Source: Gavia stellata (taxonomy: Eukaryota > Chordata > Aves > Gaviiformes > Gaviidae). Taken from it: 64,000 bases of DNA. The stretch spans positions 6,083,001 to 6,147,000 of the forward strand of contig NC_082604.1 in NCBI RefSeq assembly GCF_030936135.1, read 5' to 3'. Below the pieces are notes generated by a model. That model was not told the origin of the DNA. It did not search any database and worked only from the letters and a program-made list of their open reading frames with translations. How positions within the stretch are numbered: position 1 is the first letter of the stretch; each line of letters opens with the position of its first letter. The position numbers and the translations under genes are program-made. This document shows positions 26,610 through 39,100 of the stretch, piece after piece.

Positions 26610-27252
26610 AGGACATATACAAGTCCATGGGACCTGATAGGACGTGCTCTGAAGCACTGAGGGAGCTGGCCAACGTCATTGCGAGGCCATTCTCAATTCT
26701 CTTTGAAAGGTCATGGTGATCAGGGGAATTTTCTGAGGCCTGGAAGAAAGCAAATCTTCCTTTTATCTTCAAGAAAGGGTGAGGAAGAGGATCCAGCAAT
26801 CTACAGGCCAGTCAGCTTCACTTTGATCCCTGGGAAGGAGCAAGTCCAGGGAAGGGCCACAAAAATGATTAAGGGAATGGAGCATCTCATGTGATGAGTG
26901 GCTGAGAGAGCTGCAATCATTTATCCTGGAGAAGAGAAGGCTCAGGGGGATTCTGTCTGTGTGTATAAATAACCTGATGGAAGAGTATAAAGATGATGAG
27001 CCAGATGCTTCTCAGTGGTGCCCAGTGAAAGGACAAGAAACAATGGACACACACTGAATACATGAAATTCCATTAAACATGAGAAAAGAACCCAACCTTT
27101 TTTACTGTGAGGTTGGTCAAACCCTTGAACAAGTTGCTCAGAGATGTTGTGGAGTCTTCATCCTCTAAAATATTCAAGACCCAACCAGACATTGTTCTGA
27201 ACAACCTGCTCTATAGAGGTCCTTCCAATCTCCAGGATTCTGTGATTTTGTG
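26610..27252 (+). mobile_element. Old CR1 LINE with internal deletion
   Basis: This is a second plus-strand CR1 type, more diverged than the copy at 906-1795. The left part (about 26610-26840) corresponds to the N-terminal RT region; it includes recognisable pieces around 'aagtccatgggacctgatag' and 'gggagctggccaacgtcatt'. The right part (about 26845-27252) resumes near the RRATKMIKG-encoding region downstream of the catalytic motifs and runs to the 3' end, which reads GATTCTGTGATTTTGTG. The RT core between them, including the FADD-type motif, is missing. Part of the 3' UTR just before the terminus is missing too. Stops and indels break every frame, so this is a dead copy. The junction position is approximate and rests on recalled family layout. 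Confidence 0.88.
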
Positions 27253-30200
27253 CAATTCTGGTTTTGTGTTAAACCTGGACACTTTAGTTCAGAGTAGATT
27301 CTCCTGAGTTTATTTTTCTAGAAGACTTTTTGAAGATTTGAAAGTTCTCTTCAAATCTATGATAATCTTCAAATCTGAAGACCTTAGATTTGAAAGGTCT
27401 GCATTATGGACTATCACACTAAAGATTACCTTTTTCCAAAACTTTTTTTTTTTCATGAACACAGGGTAGGCATAATTGCAAATAAGAAGTTAGGTGTGAT
27501 CTATGTGGTCTGTCCCTTCCCCACCTTGTTTGTTGCTTTCTTCTCTAGACTTTTGTGATGCTGTGATTCTTGCTAACAGTCTCCTGGAACAAGTAAGACA
27601 ACTTAAAATCCCAGACTTCTAAAGGTTTTCAAGTGGTCTCTCTGTATAACATAAAGTTCTATAATGACAGGTTGATAGGTACTTTTTTTTTTTTAAAAAA
27701 AAGGATTTGTACTCTTTACTGTAATCCTCCAGATAGTCCAGGGAACCCCAGCTATATTCTTTTCTTTGACTTAATATAAAATTCATTAATTCCCATTACT
27801 TTAAACTACAGGGCTCTTGGAAATCAGCATAACTCCACTGAAATCAGAGAAATTATACCAACTGACTTTAGAAGATGATCTGACTATTAATCCCAGTGCA
27901 ATAGAATTTTAGGTTAAGATCTGAGCATGCAGGTCTTTGGTGACAGCCAAAAGCAATCTGATTAAAAGCAATTCTGACTTCACTCCAAAGCACAGAACTT
28001 TATTTCAAAGACTTCTCATGAACCTAAGGGCTTACAGGACTATCTGACAACTCAGTAGTTTCAAATCATTTAAAAATAAATCCCGTGAGCATCTCTTGGC
28101 CTTTAATAATACCAAGATTGGAACTATGGGCTATAGCATCTGACCCCATTACAAAATCGTTTCACAAACTGATCAGGCTTTCTCTCATTCACAGATTTTG
28201 GTATTACTATGCCTACATTTCTACTACTTCCAGGTTTTTCTTCTAAGTTCTAGACATCAATCATCAAATCCTGCTTATTTGTTTTTATGGAACTGGTTCT
28301 ACACCCAGCCTCTAATGTTACCCCACAGCATATACTTAGAGAACAATTATTTTGCCAAAGTAAACCAGCTAAGTCTGCTTAGTTTCCACTTGTAAGACAG
28401 GTTTTCCAGTCCCCTAGTGTCCTAGAAGCCTTTTTCTATACCTTTTCTAGTCTGAATTAATCCTTCTGAACACAAATGACTAGAATTATTCACACTGTTT
28501 AAGATGAAGTTAACTCAGGACCTTGTGCATAGCCCTATCTCCAGTGGAAAAATATTGCCTGACATTTTACCTTCACATTCCTCTCACTCAGTGACAGTCA
28601 TCTTCTGATCAATGAATGTATTTATGTCTTGCTTCTCCTTTTTCTTTTTCAAATATAGAGCTCCAACAGTATATAAGAAACTGTTATTATTAGTTCCTAA
28701 CAGCACAGACTTGCCCTGCGCACTGTGGAATTTCTACTCACTTTGTTACTTCACTCCTTAGAGTTCTCTTGGTTTTCCTGTACATTTTGATCTTCTAAGT
28801 TTTCGATCAATTTTATATATGTACTCCCACCTACCCATGCCATCAATAAAAATATTAAACAAGACCAGTCCATCTGTAAATCTCCTCTAGCCTTTACCCG
28901 CCCCTTCAGCATAGCCTACTGTTGTCTTACATTCTGCCCACTTAGCAATTCTTGCCCTTGTCCATATTGTCATCATTTTGACTATTAAGTTCCCATCTGG
29001 CAAGGCCACATGGGTTGCACACTTGCTGAGACACAAAATACATGTGTGCATCCAAGGAATGAAAAATGACTGCCAAAGGCAACAGAATGAAGGAAAGGCT
29101 CCTTTTATGTGTCTTATCAATCATTATTACTTTTTGGGTGCTTTAAGGATGAATATCTGAAGATGCAAATACCTGACCATTAATTTTTGGAAATTAAGTA
29201 TATGATAATGTTGACTTCACATCAACTCAACAGTTTCAGCTTTAACTAGATCTATGTCAGGAGTGCCTTTTGCTCACATATCTAGAGATGAAGACTGAAG
29301 AGAAATCACCAAGCACATGAACAGGAGACATGGCTTCCATTAACATTTGTGACAATTTGCTTTCTTTTCCACTTATGTCGAGCCCCGTAAATTGGCAATA
29401 GTGCCTTTATCTTCTTTGTTGAATGATCCCAGAGCTATGAATGCTGAGTGATCCGTAGAAAGGACTATATTCTTAAGTGTCTGCTTTTCCCGCTTGATCT
29501 ATGTAAGGGAATTTCTTCTCCACATAGAGCTTGCCTCACTTACAACCACTGCTCATATATGACTGCAACAGTGTTACTACCACAACCTGGAAGACCACAC
29601 AAGCCATTCAAGACAGCAAATATACAACATGAAGAAAAGTGAAACTAAATTATACGTACTTCCCGAGTTAAAAAAAAAAAACCAACACACCTTTGGGGTT
29701 CATTACCCACATCTATCTCTGACTACCAAATGCAATGAGAAATACCACATGAAATGAAGAGTGCTTGCGCCTATTCTGTCCACTCTTGTCAGATGGTGTG
29801 TAATACAATATGCAGTAAGCTTGCTAGAAACTAAGCTCTATATATCATTTATCATAACAGCACAGAGGATTTCCTGCCAGGCAGTTCTTCCTTGCATCTT
29901 TGCTCTCATACCACAGTATCATCATCTCCTCAATACTGTGCCATTTCCCCTACACTGTGCAAGACAAATTTTGTGTGCCGGTCGCTGCCTCTAAAGAACC
30001 AGAGACTGATACCAGAGGATGAACTGGAAGAAAACACGATGCTATGTTGGTGCTGCCATACCTGCCCATTTCCCTTACAGAGTACATCTGGAGCAACCTG
30101 CTAGCAAGGGAAGGAGAAAAGAAAGCCTATCCTTGGTAGTAAGTTCCTCACACTTATCCGTGAAACACCAGCTATAGATTCCATTATACCAGTAATAACA

Positions 30201-33200
30201 GAAAATCATGACTCAGCAAGCTTATTACAGGAGTGGCAGCAGACTGAAAAAACTACTTTTGTACAGTTTATAATAAACAGAGTGCTAAAGACCTGAACCT
30301 GGAAGAACATTTTTCAGGTATTTGTAAATTTATTTTTTTTAGTCTCTCCCTAACAAACCTTTCAAAAAGTGTGAACCAATCCGCTAATAACCATTGTTCC
30401 AGTATACTGTGCTTCTATATCAGGTTTTACAGCACCTGTTATCAGCTTCTTTAATAAGCACTATCATTAAATTGCCCTGTGAACATTTAAGGAAGGCACA
30501 TCTCAGGTAAACTATGCAAAAGATTATGATCTCTCTATAGATTATTTTTCTGACGAAATCACTTGGCTGGACAGGCAAACGTTCAAGACCTAGAGCCATT
30601 CAGAACTGCAGCTCAAAGGCTCCAGTGCCAACAGCGTTGGGCACCGGGAGCGGTGCTGAGCGAGCCAAGCGGCGAGGCCTGCGGGAGGGCAGCTCGCTCT
30701 CCCCGCGGCACCACTGCCAAGTGCAGAAGAGGGGTACAGCCGTACAGACAGCACCTAGGAAATACAAACCTCTGTCATGCTGAATCCTGAGACGGTAACA
30801 GAGGACATTGCCTTAGGAAGTGTGCTTATTAAAAGCCCTCATTCTCTCACACGCAGGGCTGAATCATTTGTTAAGCCTCCACAACAAACACAAAAGACAA
30901 AGGGAAATAACCACAGGGCAAACACCCACCTGCTGCTTTTGAGATGGAAGAAAATGAAGTACCTTGTGTATTAAGATCTTTTGTTCCATGAAATAATGCG
31001 CTTGTTCTAGTTAAACAATCCACACCTGGCAAGAGCTCATTCCCATTGTTCCCAAGGCTTCAGAGGGTTTGCAGAGTAGAGAAAAACTGCACTGCTGATG
31101 TTTCATTTCATGCCCCTCCGATGCATGTTGTGAATGACAAAGTCAAACACACCCCTAGCAGGTTTAAAACCAATAAATTATTATAATCCTCCTACTGGTG
31201 GGCAGAATGATTAGCAAGAGTATAAATGAAAGGCTGGTACTTTAGCACAGCAAGTAATTGTGAACAGAAGAGGGATGGAGGGTTGTGGACACACAGTTAC
31301 GAAGGAAAACATGCCATAATTGATAGCTGTGCTGTGAAGAAAGAAGTAAAAAGCCACATGCCACCTGGAAGAAACGTTTGTGTTTTTAAGGACTTAAGCA
31401 ATGCATGTTTCTCTCTACCAGCAAAGTAAGAAGAGGAAAGCAGCCAGTAAGTTACAGTTACAAACACGTGATGATGCATCATGTGATCACACAATTTCTT
31501 TTTAACAACTGCAGAATTTTTCGTACTTTACTTCTTTTCTGCTCCTGACACACGATAGACATGTTTTGTCTACTTATGACATTTTACTAATGCCAGAGTA
31601 TTCTCTCAGCTCCATGTGCTCAATGAATCATTATAACATTTGGAGCAGAGATTTATTCGCAGTAATTAGAAAGTATTCTCCAGTTTTCTCTGGGAGAGGT
31701 GGGGGTCATGCATCCATCCTTGCACAGCCTCTAACCATTCTTGATCTGAAGAGCACGCCTTCTGTCAGACAGCACTGCGCTCCCAAACTTCTCAGTGTTT
31801 CTAAATCAATTCTGGAGCCTGCACTCAACAGGCAGCTACTCCACTTCTTAAGCTTGCTTGCTTAGCACAGTACCAGCAAAACCGCAGGGTCATTTGGCAC
31901 GTTACTGGAGAGGTACTTCCCTCTCGAGTCCAGAGGAGAAGCCTGGAAAGGGACTGGGCTGGCAACACCAAGCCTTCTGGGTCCAGCTGCTGCTAAGGGT
32001 GCAGTACAAACCCCATGTGTGTTTCCAAGGGAAAAAAAAACCCCAACCTTGAATAGCCTGTGCTCTTGGTTGCCTCTGTAGTGCTTCTTCAAAATAAACC
32101 TGCACAAGTGGCTACTAAAACCTTTCTACTTGTTTTGCTGCTGAACTGAGGCAGATTTAGAAACCCATTTGTATGCTGTCGAGCAGTTGCCAAGATTGCT
32201 CAGAAGGGTTTCTTTGCATGGGCTGAAAAGTTAACTGTTCCATTTAGATGAGAGTTCAGCCTCTGGAGGAGTGGATGGCAGCAACAGAATTCTCCCAGGA
32301 AACTACTGTGTGGCAGTCTTATTTTTTCCCAGGGCAGAAGGATTTCGCAAGCCTGTCAGAAATGAACCGTGCTTACTACCTGACTTCCAGGGGGTTCATA
32401 TTTTGAAGCCTAGTACACTCAGCCGAGTATGTCTGACACAGATGCTTTAGAGCTATTAGTAGAGCTTATCAGCATATATTTTAGTGTTTTTCCCTTTGCT
32501 GTGCGTAGATCCTACACTGGTTTTCTTCTGCGTGTCTGCTCCAAACCCATCAGAAGGTTAATAAACATGTTAGCTGGCTCTGATGCACTAGATGGCCCCA
32601 GCTTATTTGGAAGCTGACATTCCTCAGTGCCATCTCCTCCTGCCTCAGGTAATAGATCAAAACAACTAAACCTATTTCTAGTTATGCTGTTCATTGTACC
32701 CAGCAGGAATCAGGGTAGTTGTTTCTTCTTGCTCATGTCAAGAATTTGTCCACCAGAGAGAAACTCCCCTCCAACACTTCCCTGTGACAGCCAGTATGGT
32801 TGATGAGATGCCACCCTAGGACTGTTCCTATGCAAACCCACATTTTGCTGTGGTCCCTAAATAGGGGAAGGAGCCCAATGGATTTGACTGAAGTGTTTCA
32901 TTCATTTTGTAGAGGTCTAATCCAGAAAGATGCTTCCAGAGTCTTCAACTCAAAAACCTTTACATAAGGAGGACCTTATTTTTCAGCACTATGAACTTCA
33001 ACTAGAGGCTAAATGAATGTTTGATGAACGAATGTTGGTTCTGTGGTTCCGTCTTCTGGATTACGTGGATTAGCAGCCCTTGAAACACGGTTTATCAGAT
33101 GAGATTTCAGAGTGGGTGAATTGTAATCATTAGTAATTTCAGACACCTCATACACAATATCATCAATTGTCATAAAACAGTTCTCCTTAGTGAATACAAC

Positions 33201-34511
33201 CTATGTTTTATCTATTTACCTCTTAAGATTACCAGCCAAGTAAAACCGGGGCAGTAATATTTCAAAACATTAGCATATTCTGTTGCACAAACTATATGTA
33301 GTTTGGAAAACTGATATTGTTGGTCTAGATAATAAAAGTTCAGAAATCTGTTTGGTTTTCAAATTTTAAAATTTAGTGAGGCAATAAGTAATTAAAGTGG
33401 ACTGGGCAGTTTCCTCTTTGCTCTCCCAAATGTCAGCTCTGTTTAGCAGCCATTCCTGTGACAAAGAATACTGTGAACCCGGCATAAATAACGCAGTCCA
33501 GATTTGTGCAGACCAGGCACAACAGAGAGCAAATATCTTGCAGAGACAGAGGAGAAAACTGCTCGGTTTCATCGTAGACGAGATACTACCCAGTGCCTTA
33601 CATGTAATAGCCTTAGCTAAAGGTTTGCTGTCAGCTCATCCCAGAACATTTAAAATCATTAAGTACTAGACCTGGCAGGCAATGGGAAATCAGCTAGACA
33701 GGGTCTAATGCGATGAAACGATTTAGGGTGTGTTCTGCTTTTTATTTTTTTTTTTTTATGTATGAACTCTAATTCTAGAAATAGTTTAATCAAAAAAAAT
33801 AAGAGAAATGAGACATCCCTATGATGGAATAATGAAGTCAAATGAAGCTAGCACATGCATCAAGAAATACATACGAAATGGTAACAGGATGCAGTTATAA
33901 TGACCGCTCCACTGTGCTCTGTTAGAGAATTAAGTAAAAGCAGGGACACTGATGTTTCTAATTCATCTCACCAGTGGATCCAGAAATGGTTCTTAAAAAG
34001 CAAAGGCCCAGTTAGAGGCCTGCTGAAGCCTTATTATCTCCTTAGCAAGCACTATCCCCATAGGGACCAAAGACATTGTACATAGACTGGAAAAAACTCA
34101 GGATTTCTTTCCTATGGGAAAGTCTGATATTTTGTGAAAGGCTTTGTTCTGAATTAGAACAACAAGAAGAAATTTAGAAATATCCAGAACTAAGGACATT
34201 GTGGAAGAAGAAAAAGAAAAAAGAGTAGAGGCCAAAACATTTTTTGTTGTTGTTGTTCTGAAAGAAACAGAACAGTTGATTGCTCCCAGCTCTGGAGGAT
34301 TTTCTGCATGTTTACTTACTCTGAGGGACTTCACAAGAAGTCCTTGAAAGTCATCAGTTGGACCCTACATAGAGGAGAAGGACAAAAGCTTGAATAAGGG
34401 CCTTTGAGGCTCTCTGCCAAGGAAACTAGAGTAAGCCATCTCACACTGAAGCTGAGGGGCCCAGAGCTTTCCATTTCTAGACCCCATATCAGAGAGCCCA
34501 GAAGGCCTGAG
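27253..34511. other. AT-rich non-coding tract
   Basis: Apart from the inverted-word cluster at 27333-27396, I see only low-complexity items. These are a T12A8 run at 27683-27702, a T run near 33745-33757, a purine-rich run at about 34203-34233 and (TTG)4 at 34244-34255. A small CpG-containing patch sits at 30620-30740. No exon or known repeat family is supported. Confidence 0.4.
27333..27396. repeat. Cluster of inverted AGATTTGAA words
   Basis: Four copies of a 9-10 base word alternate in orientation: AGATTTGAA near 27334, TTCAAATCT near 27350, CTTCAAATCT near 27367 and AGATTTGAAAGG near 27385. Adjacent copies are inverted, or direct in the middle pair, so several hairpins or a four-arm fold are possible. 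The cluster starts about 80 bases after the end of the old CR1. Confidence 0.8.
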
Positions 34512-34602
34512 GTCCCAAACCTTTCAACAGCCCCCACACAGAGCTTGCACTTGAACTGCAAGTCCTTCAGCTCCCCAGCATCAACAAGGCAGCTAGAAAC
34601 CA
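34512..34602 (+). repeat. 91-bp interspersed repeat, copy 1
   Basis: This segment aligns without gaps to 36103-36193 in the same orientation. I count 12 differences in 91 positions, about 87% identity. The shared core includes GTCCCAAACCT, TCAACAGCCC, TGCACTTGAACTG and ATCAACAAGGCAGC. One plus frame and one minus frame are open through both copies, but the amino-acid changes do not look constrained. The family is unknown to me; an LTR piece, an old DNA transposon or a lineage-specific repeat are all possible. Confidence 0.85.
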
Positions 34603-36102
34603 GACAGTTCTCTATTAGAAACTCACGAATATGTCAGCAATAGGTTGTCAAACAGCCAGGTTTCCTCAAACATTTTGGTTTTGACATAACTGACATTTTC
34701 CAACAAACTCCTTCTCCTAGGGGGAAAAAGCATCCTTGGAAAGTTCCCATCCAACTGTACTTGTGATATACACCTACAGAAATAGCACTGCATTTAAAGC
34801 CCTTTCAAGCGTAATTTATATGAACCCTACAAAAAAAGGAGTACAATCGCATGTGATGAGTGCCTAATAGTATGCAATATCCTCCTGTGAAAAAGAATCT
34901 CTTAGAGTACTGTGCATCCACGTAACATTTGTGTATCACAATCTGTACATGTCTGGCTCTTAGTCACTGAAATAACACCTTGGTATTTCATTTTTGTGAC
35001 TGCTAATTAGAATATACTACCTTCCTTTGTGGTAACGTATTCTCATGCACAGCTTGACATTACAGTGCATACAGACTGCCCGGAGAAATGCAAGCTTTTT
35101 CTTTTTTTGGTGCGATAATTGATCTGAACTTGCCTGCATTCATTTCCCTCAAGATGCTTCAGATTAAATGAATGAATCACGTGGCTGCAGAAGAGCTGAG
35201 TATTAAAAGGATTATGCTCACCGCAAAAGGCCCAGTACTCCTACATCCACAATCACTTTTACACACTTTCTACCTGCTCTTCAAAGTACGATGTCTCCTC
35301 ACTAAATATCAGCAAGTTGTGGAGTTCTGCTGAGTTTAGACATAGAGATGCACTGACATATTTTGCTCAGGCAGACTGCATACCAAGAAGTACTGTTAAG
35401 GTTAATGACCTAATGATTAACAGCAGAAGACACCTTTACAGGCAGATGAAGTTCACTAACAGAATTACTAAAATGATGGTAAACTTTGCTCTCCTCCGTT
35501 TGTATACATCACTGCACCCTGGGAAGATGCAATCTCCTCCCAGAATCACGACCGGTCATTTAGCAGTGGTGTTTTTAAACCTAATGAGGGCTAGACAATC
35601 CTTCATCATTTTTAAGAGGTGGCATCACTGTCTTAGTAACACTAAAACAATTTCTAAAAATGTAGGACGGAACTAGCAATTATATCCACTGAAAAAAGAT
35701 CATGAAACAGCAATTGCTACAGGTCAGTAGATTTTGCCAGCATTCAAGCAGAGGAGATGGTGGTAATGAATTAAAGTGAAGTCACCAGCAGCAGCTACAA
35801 CATCCTTAGCTCTCATCATGGGAGTTCCAGGATCAGAATTACGCTCTTTGCAATAGACATCCCTCCCTGCTCGACTGGACCCTTGGGAAGCAGGCCCAGT
35901 CTTGTAGATCTCTGTCTGATGGCTTCTGCTCTTTAATCCCCTGCCTGCCAGTACCCGATTCAGGCACAACTTCCTTCGCTCAGCAGGATCCCACTCTCTG
36001 GATCCAGTCTGGATCTCACAGGGTAGCTCAGGAGATCATCTTCTCCAGCTCTCTGGTCAAAGCACCTGGTTGCTCAGGGCCTTCTCCAGTTAAGTATTGA
36101 AT
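34603..36102. other. Sequence between the two 91-bp repeats
   Basis: About 1.5 kb separates the repeat copies. A plus frame of 119 codons (35317-35676) has no recognised family. The end of the stretch (about 36040-36102) reads 'cacctggttgctcagggcc' followed by 'ttctccagttaagtattgaa', which resembles the reversed 3' part of a CR1 ORF2. It may therefore be a short CR1 scrap joined to repeat copy 2, but the similarity is brief. Confidence 0.3.
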
Positions 36103-36193
36103 GTCCCAAACCTCTCAACAGCCCACACACAGCACCTGCACTTGAACTGTGAGTCCTTGAGTCCCCCATCATCAACAAGGCAGCAAGAAACCA
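36103..36193 (+). repeat. 91-bp interspersed repeat, copy 2
   Basis: This is the second copy of the repeat at 34512-34602, same strand, gapless and about 87% identical. Similarity fades after the shared GAAACCA at the right end and before GTCCCAAAC at the left. Unlike copy 1, it is preceded by a short CR1-like stretch, so the shared unit seems to have its own left boundary. Confidence 0.85.
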
Positions 36194-39100
36194 GGAATTC
36201 ACTTTCCATTAAGATACAAGCAATCTCCTTTAGTTCAGAGAGGTGTCCTCCAGAAAGCGAATTTTATGTTTGCAGATTTTGTATTCATATCAGAAGTCCT
36301 TCCTATTAACTGGGGTGGGACACTGTGGAGGGACAAGGTCCCAAAGTCTCTTGCCAGAAGCTAGGCACAGAAACCAATAAAATAGAGTCAAGAGAAGGAT
36401 TTTACCACACCCTTTACTGCTTAAACTACCCATGAACCAGACTGTGTTGGGCTACATCAGAGACAGAAAGCTAGACCGGTAAATTGATGGGGCACATCAA
36501 ATGAGAGACTGCAGAAGACTACCTAGTCACTGCTTTAAATATATGCATTAGATGGTATTTTATAGAGAGCAAGAGAGGAAAGTGTTTCCTCACTAGAAGT
36601 AAAGAAGCAATCAAATCAGGTAGCAGGAATTACAGGCACCCAGGCATTCTTACACAGTTTGTATGCCAGAAATAAGAGGGAAAAAAAAAAGTAAAATTTT
36701 CACATATGCTGCCTCCCTGCCTAGATCTCCCACAAAATGGAAAGTCATCCTGTAGCCACATTTTCCTGGGAGTGATGACTTTGATATGTCATCCCATTCT
36801 TTCTACACACACAGACAAAAATCACCAAAGCTCCCCAGTTGTGGCCACTGAATTATGCTATCTCTGTGTTTACATCATCCAATTCACCACAAGACCACTC
36901 AGACCTGATGGTCCATCCCTCTTCCCACCAACTCCACAAACCATTGAAATGCAGGTATCTCATGTGGGAAGACAGCACCTTCTTCACAGTACATGGCAAG
37001 TCTGCACAACACACAGGGCTGGAAAGAGACTACCACCAGATCCCACTGAAACTGCAAGGGCACCACTCGTAACAACATACCAAGCACAGAAAAAACATGA
37101 CCAGGGCGTGGAGCCAACATACACACTTTTACTAAAGGCACCATCAGATCAGTACTTGCCTCTAGCACGCCGTGCTTAGATACCTGGCATCACACCTTGT
37201 CCCCCAAATACACTGTAACACAAAGTTTGCTCTAAGCAGGAGAAACAAAATGAACACATATGAGATAACGAGAAGAGGGGATTGACAAAGGCTAGGTACT
37301 ATCCCAGAGAGCTTTAAAATTTATTGCCTGTGTTTTAACTGTATCACTAAATAACCCTTTCTAAAGGGGAATTACTATGGCCACAAAATCAGCACCTGTG
37401 TGTGTGGGTTGGGGGGGAGTTTAAGTGAGAGAAACAGATTGCTCTTTAAAGCTCTTTCACATAACACGGCCACAGAATCCCTCAATGACTCTTAAAAACA
37501 CTTCAACCAGAAAAACACATCGGATGACTGAACAGCACAGGGGGAACAAAGCATAGCTCTATTCCCAACCTGACGTCTGTGAAACTTTTTAGGTAGGAGC
37601 GGTATGGGAATCTCTCGCACTTGTGCTGTGCATCAAATTCATCAGACTCCATGGGAAGCACTCCGTTAAGGAACCAAAAGTATCCAACACCTAGCTGTCC
37701 TGCAGCGAGTGTGTGCCAGGACGGACAGGCAGCTTCAGCATGCAGAAGATGTGGGAGTGGGCGTGGGTGAAAATGATTTATTTTTTAATGGGGTTGACAC
37801 AAGAGGTGAGCTTTAGGACATACTAGCATTAAAAAAAATACTGACCATGTTGACATAACAAGGTAATGTTGAACTATTTTTTTAAGGCTTCTTTTTTTTT
37901 TAAATATATATGATGCATTGGAAAAAAATTAGTGCTCTGAAAACCAAAAGCTGGCATTAAAAAGACTACTTCATTTTTTTTTTTTTCTCCTCTTTGTTTT
38001 TTTGAGGAAAGCTTGAGCCTTTTAATAGAAAAACAGGATGTCAATTTTACCAGTTTTTCCAGAAAGCCATTTAACTAGTTCTTGAGTAAATACCCTCTGC
38101 TTATAATGGAACTCTCCCCTGTGGTTCCTTGCTGACCGGTCCCAGAACTAAGAAAATTCACCTGTAGGTCACCTCTTGTAAGGATACAATTCTCTGCTTT
38201 CTTAAAACATGGTAGAGCTGTTATCTGTTCATTTTGCAGTGAAGTACTGGATTTCCTGCTCTCTTCTGCTTTTTCAGGACAGGGTCCCTACTAGTACTAA
38301 GTTCAAACTGTTGGCTAAGCAGAGAGCAGGGTTGGAAAAACAAAGAACAGGGCTGGAAAAACCCATTTCAAGGAATGGAAACCAGACTTTTATCAAATCA
38401 GAAAAAGATTAAAATTGTTGCATTTGAAGTCCTGGAAAAACAGAATTTAGCTCTAGGGTGAGTGTCAATAAAAGCAGTCCAATATGATTTCACACCTCAC
38501 GCCAATGCATTGCTATTCTTGCGGCAGGTAAGCTAGAAATGGAAATTTATTGCCATTGCATACTGACAAATACGTAACTCGGGTGAGTTGTGAGGGTGTG
38601 TTAGCCTTGGAAGAAGAAAGCATCTAGAACCTGGAAACTGACACGTTCCCCAGAAGTCACCCACGTCAGGTCCGTTCGCTGTCCGAGCAGGTGAAAAGGG
38701 CTGTTTTCCGCAGTCAGAGCTGCACACTACCAGAGACCTTTGTTTGGTAGGAGCAGGGGCTCTGTTTGCGCAGGTGGGCTGGGCGCTCCTCCACCATTTC
38801 AGGAAGGAACTGGCACATTCATTAGTTGCTCTTTTGGGAGTTGCAGATGGCATCCCTCCAGCATAACATGGTTTTCAAGTACTGACATGAAAACGCTTGA
38901 GACAAAACATACACACAGCATAAGCCTAAGCCTAATATCAATAGCTCCACTTGGGCTGCCTCCAGCGTACCTCCTTCCAGGAACAGACACCAATCCCCAT
39001 AGGGCACCACATCGGCACAAAACTAGGTCACTATACCTTTGCAACAAAAGTAAAGGCATAGATATAGAACAGCAGAAAAAACCCACTGTGACAAAACAGG

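Noticed and set aside
27550..27575. Another CR1 3' end (TGTGATGCTGTGATTCTTG)
   Set aside because: Only the octamer-like words resemble CR1; the sequence before them does not.
34512..36193. LTR pair of an endogenous retrovirus
   Set aside because: The shared unit is only 91 bases, lacks TG...CA ends and target-site duplications, and the interior shows no gag/pol-like frame.
36706..37179. 157-codon plus frame
   Set aside because: His/Pro/Thr-rich without any domain; another plus frame and a minus frame are open over the same bases.
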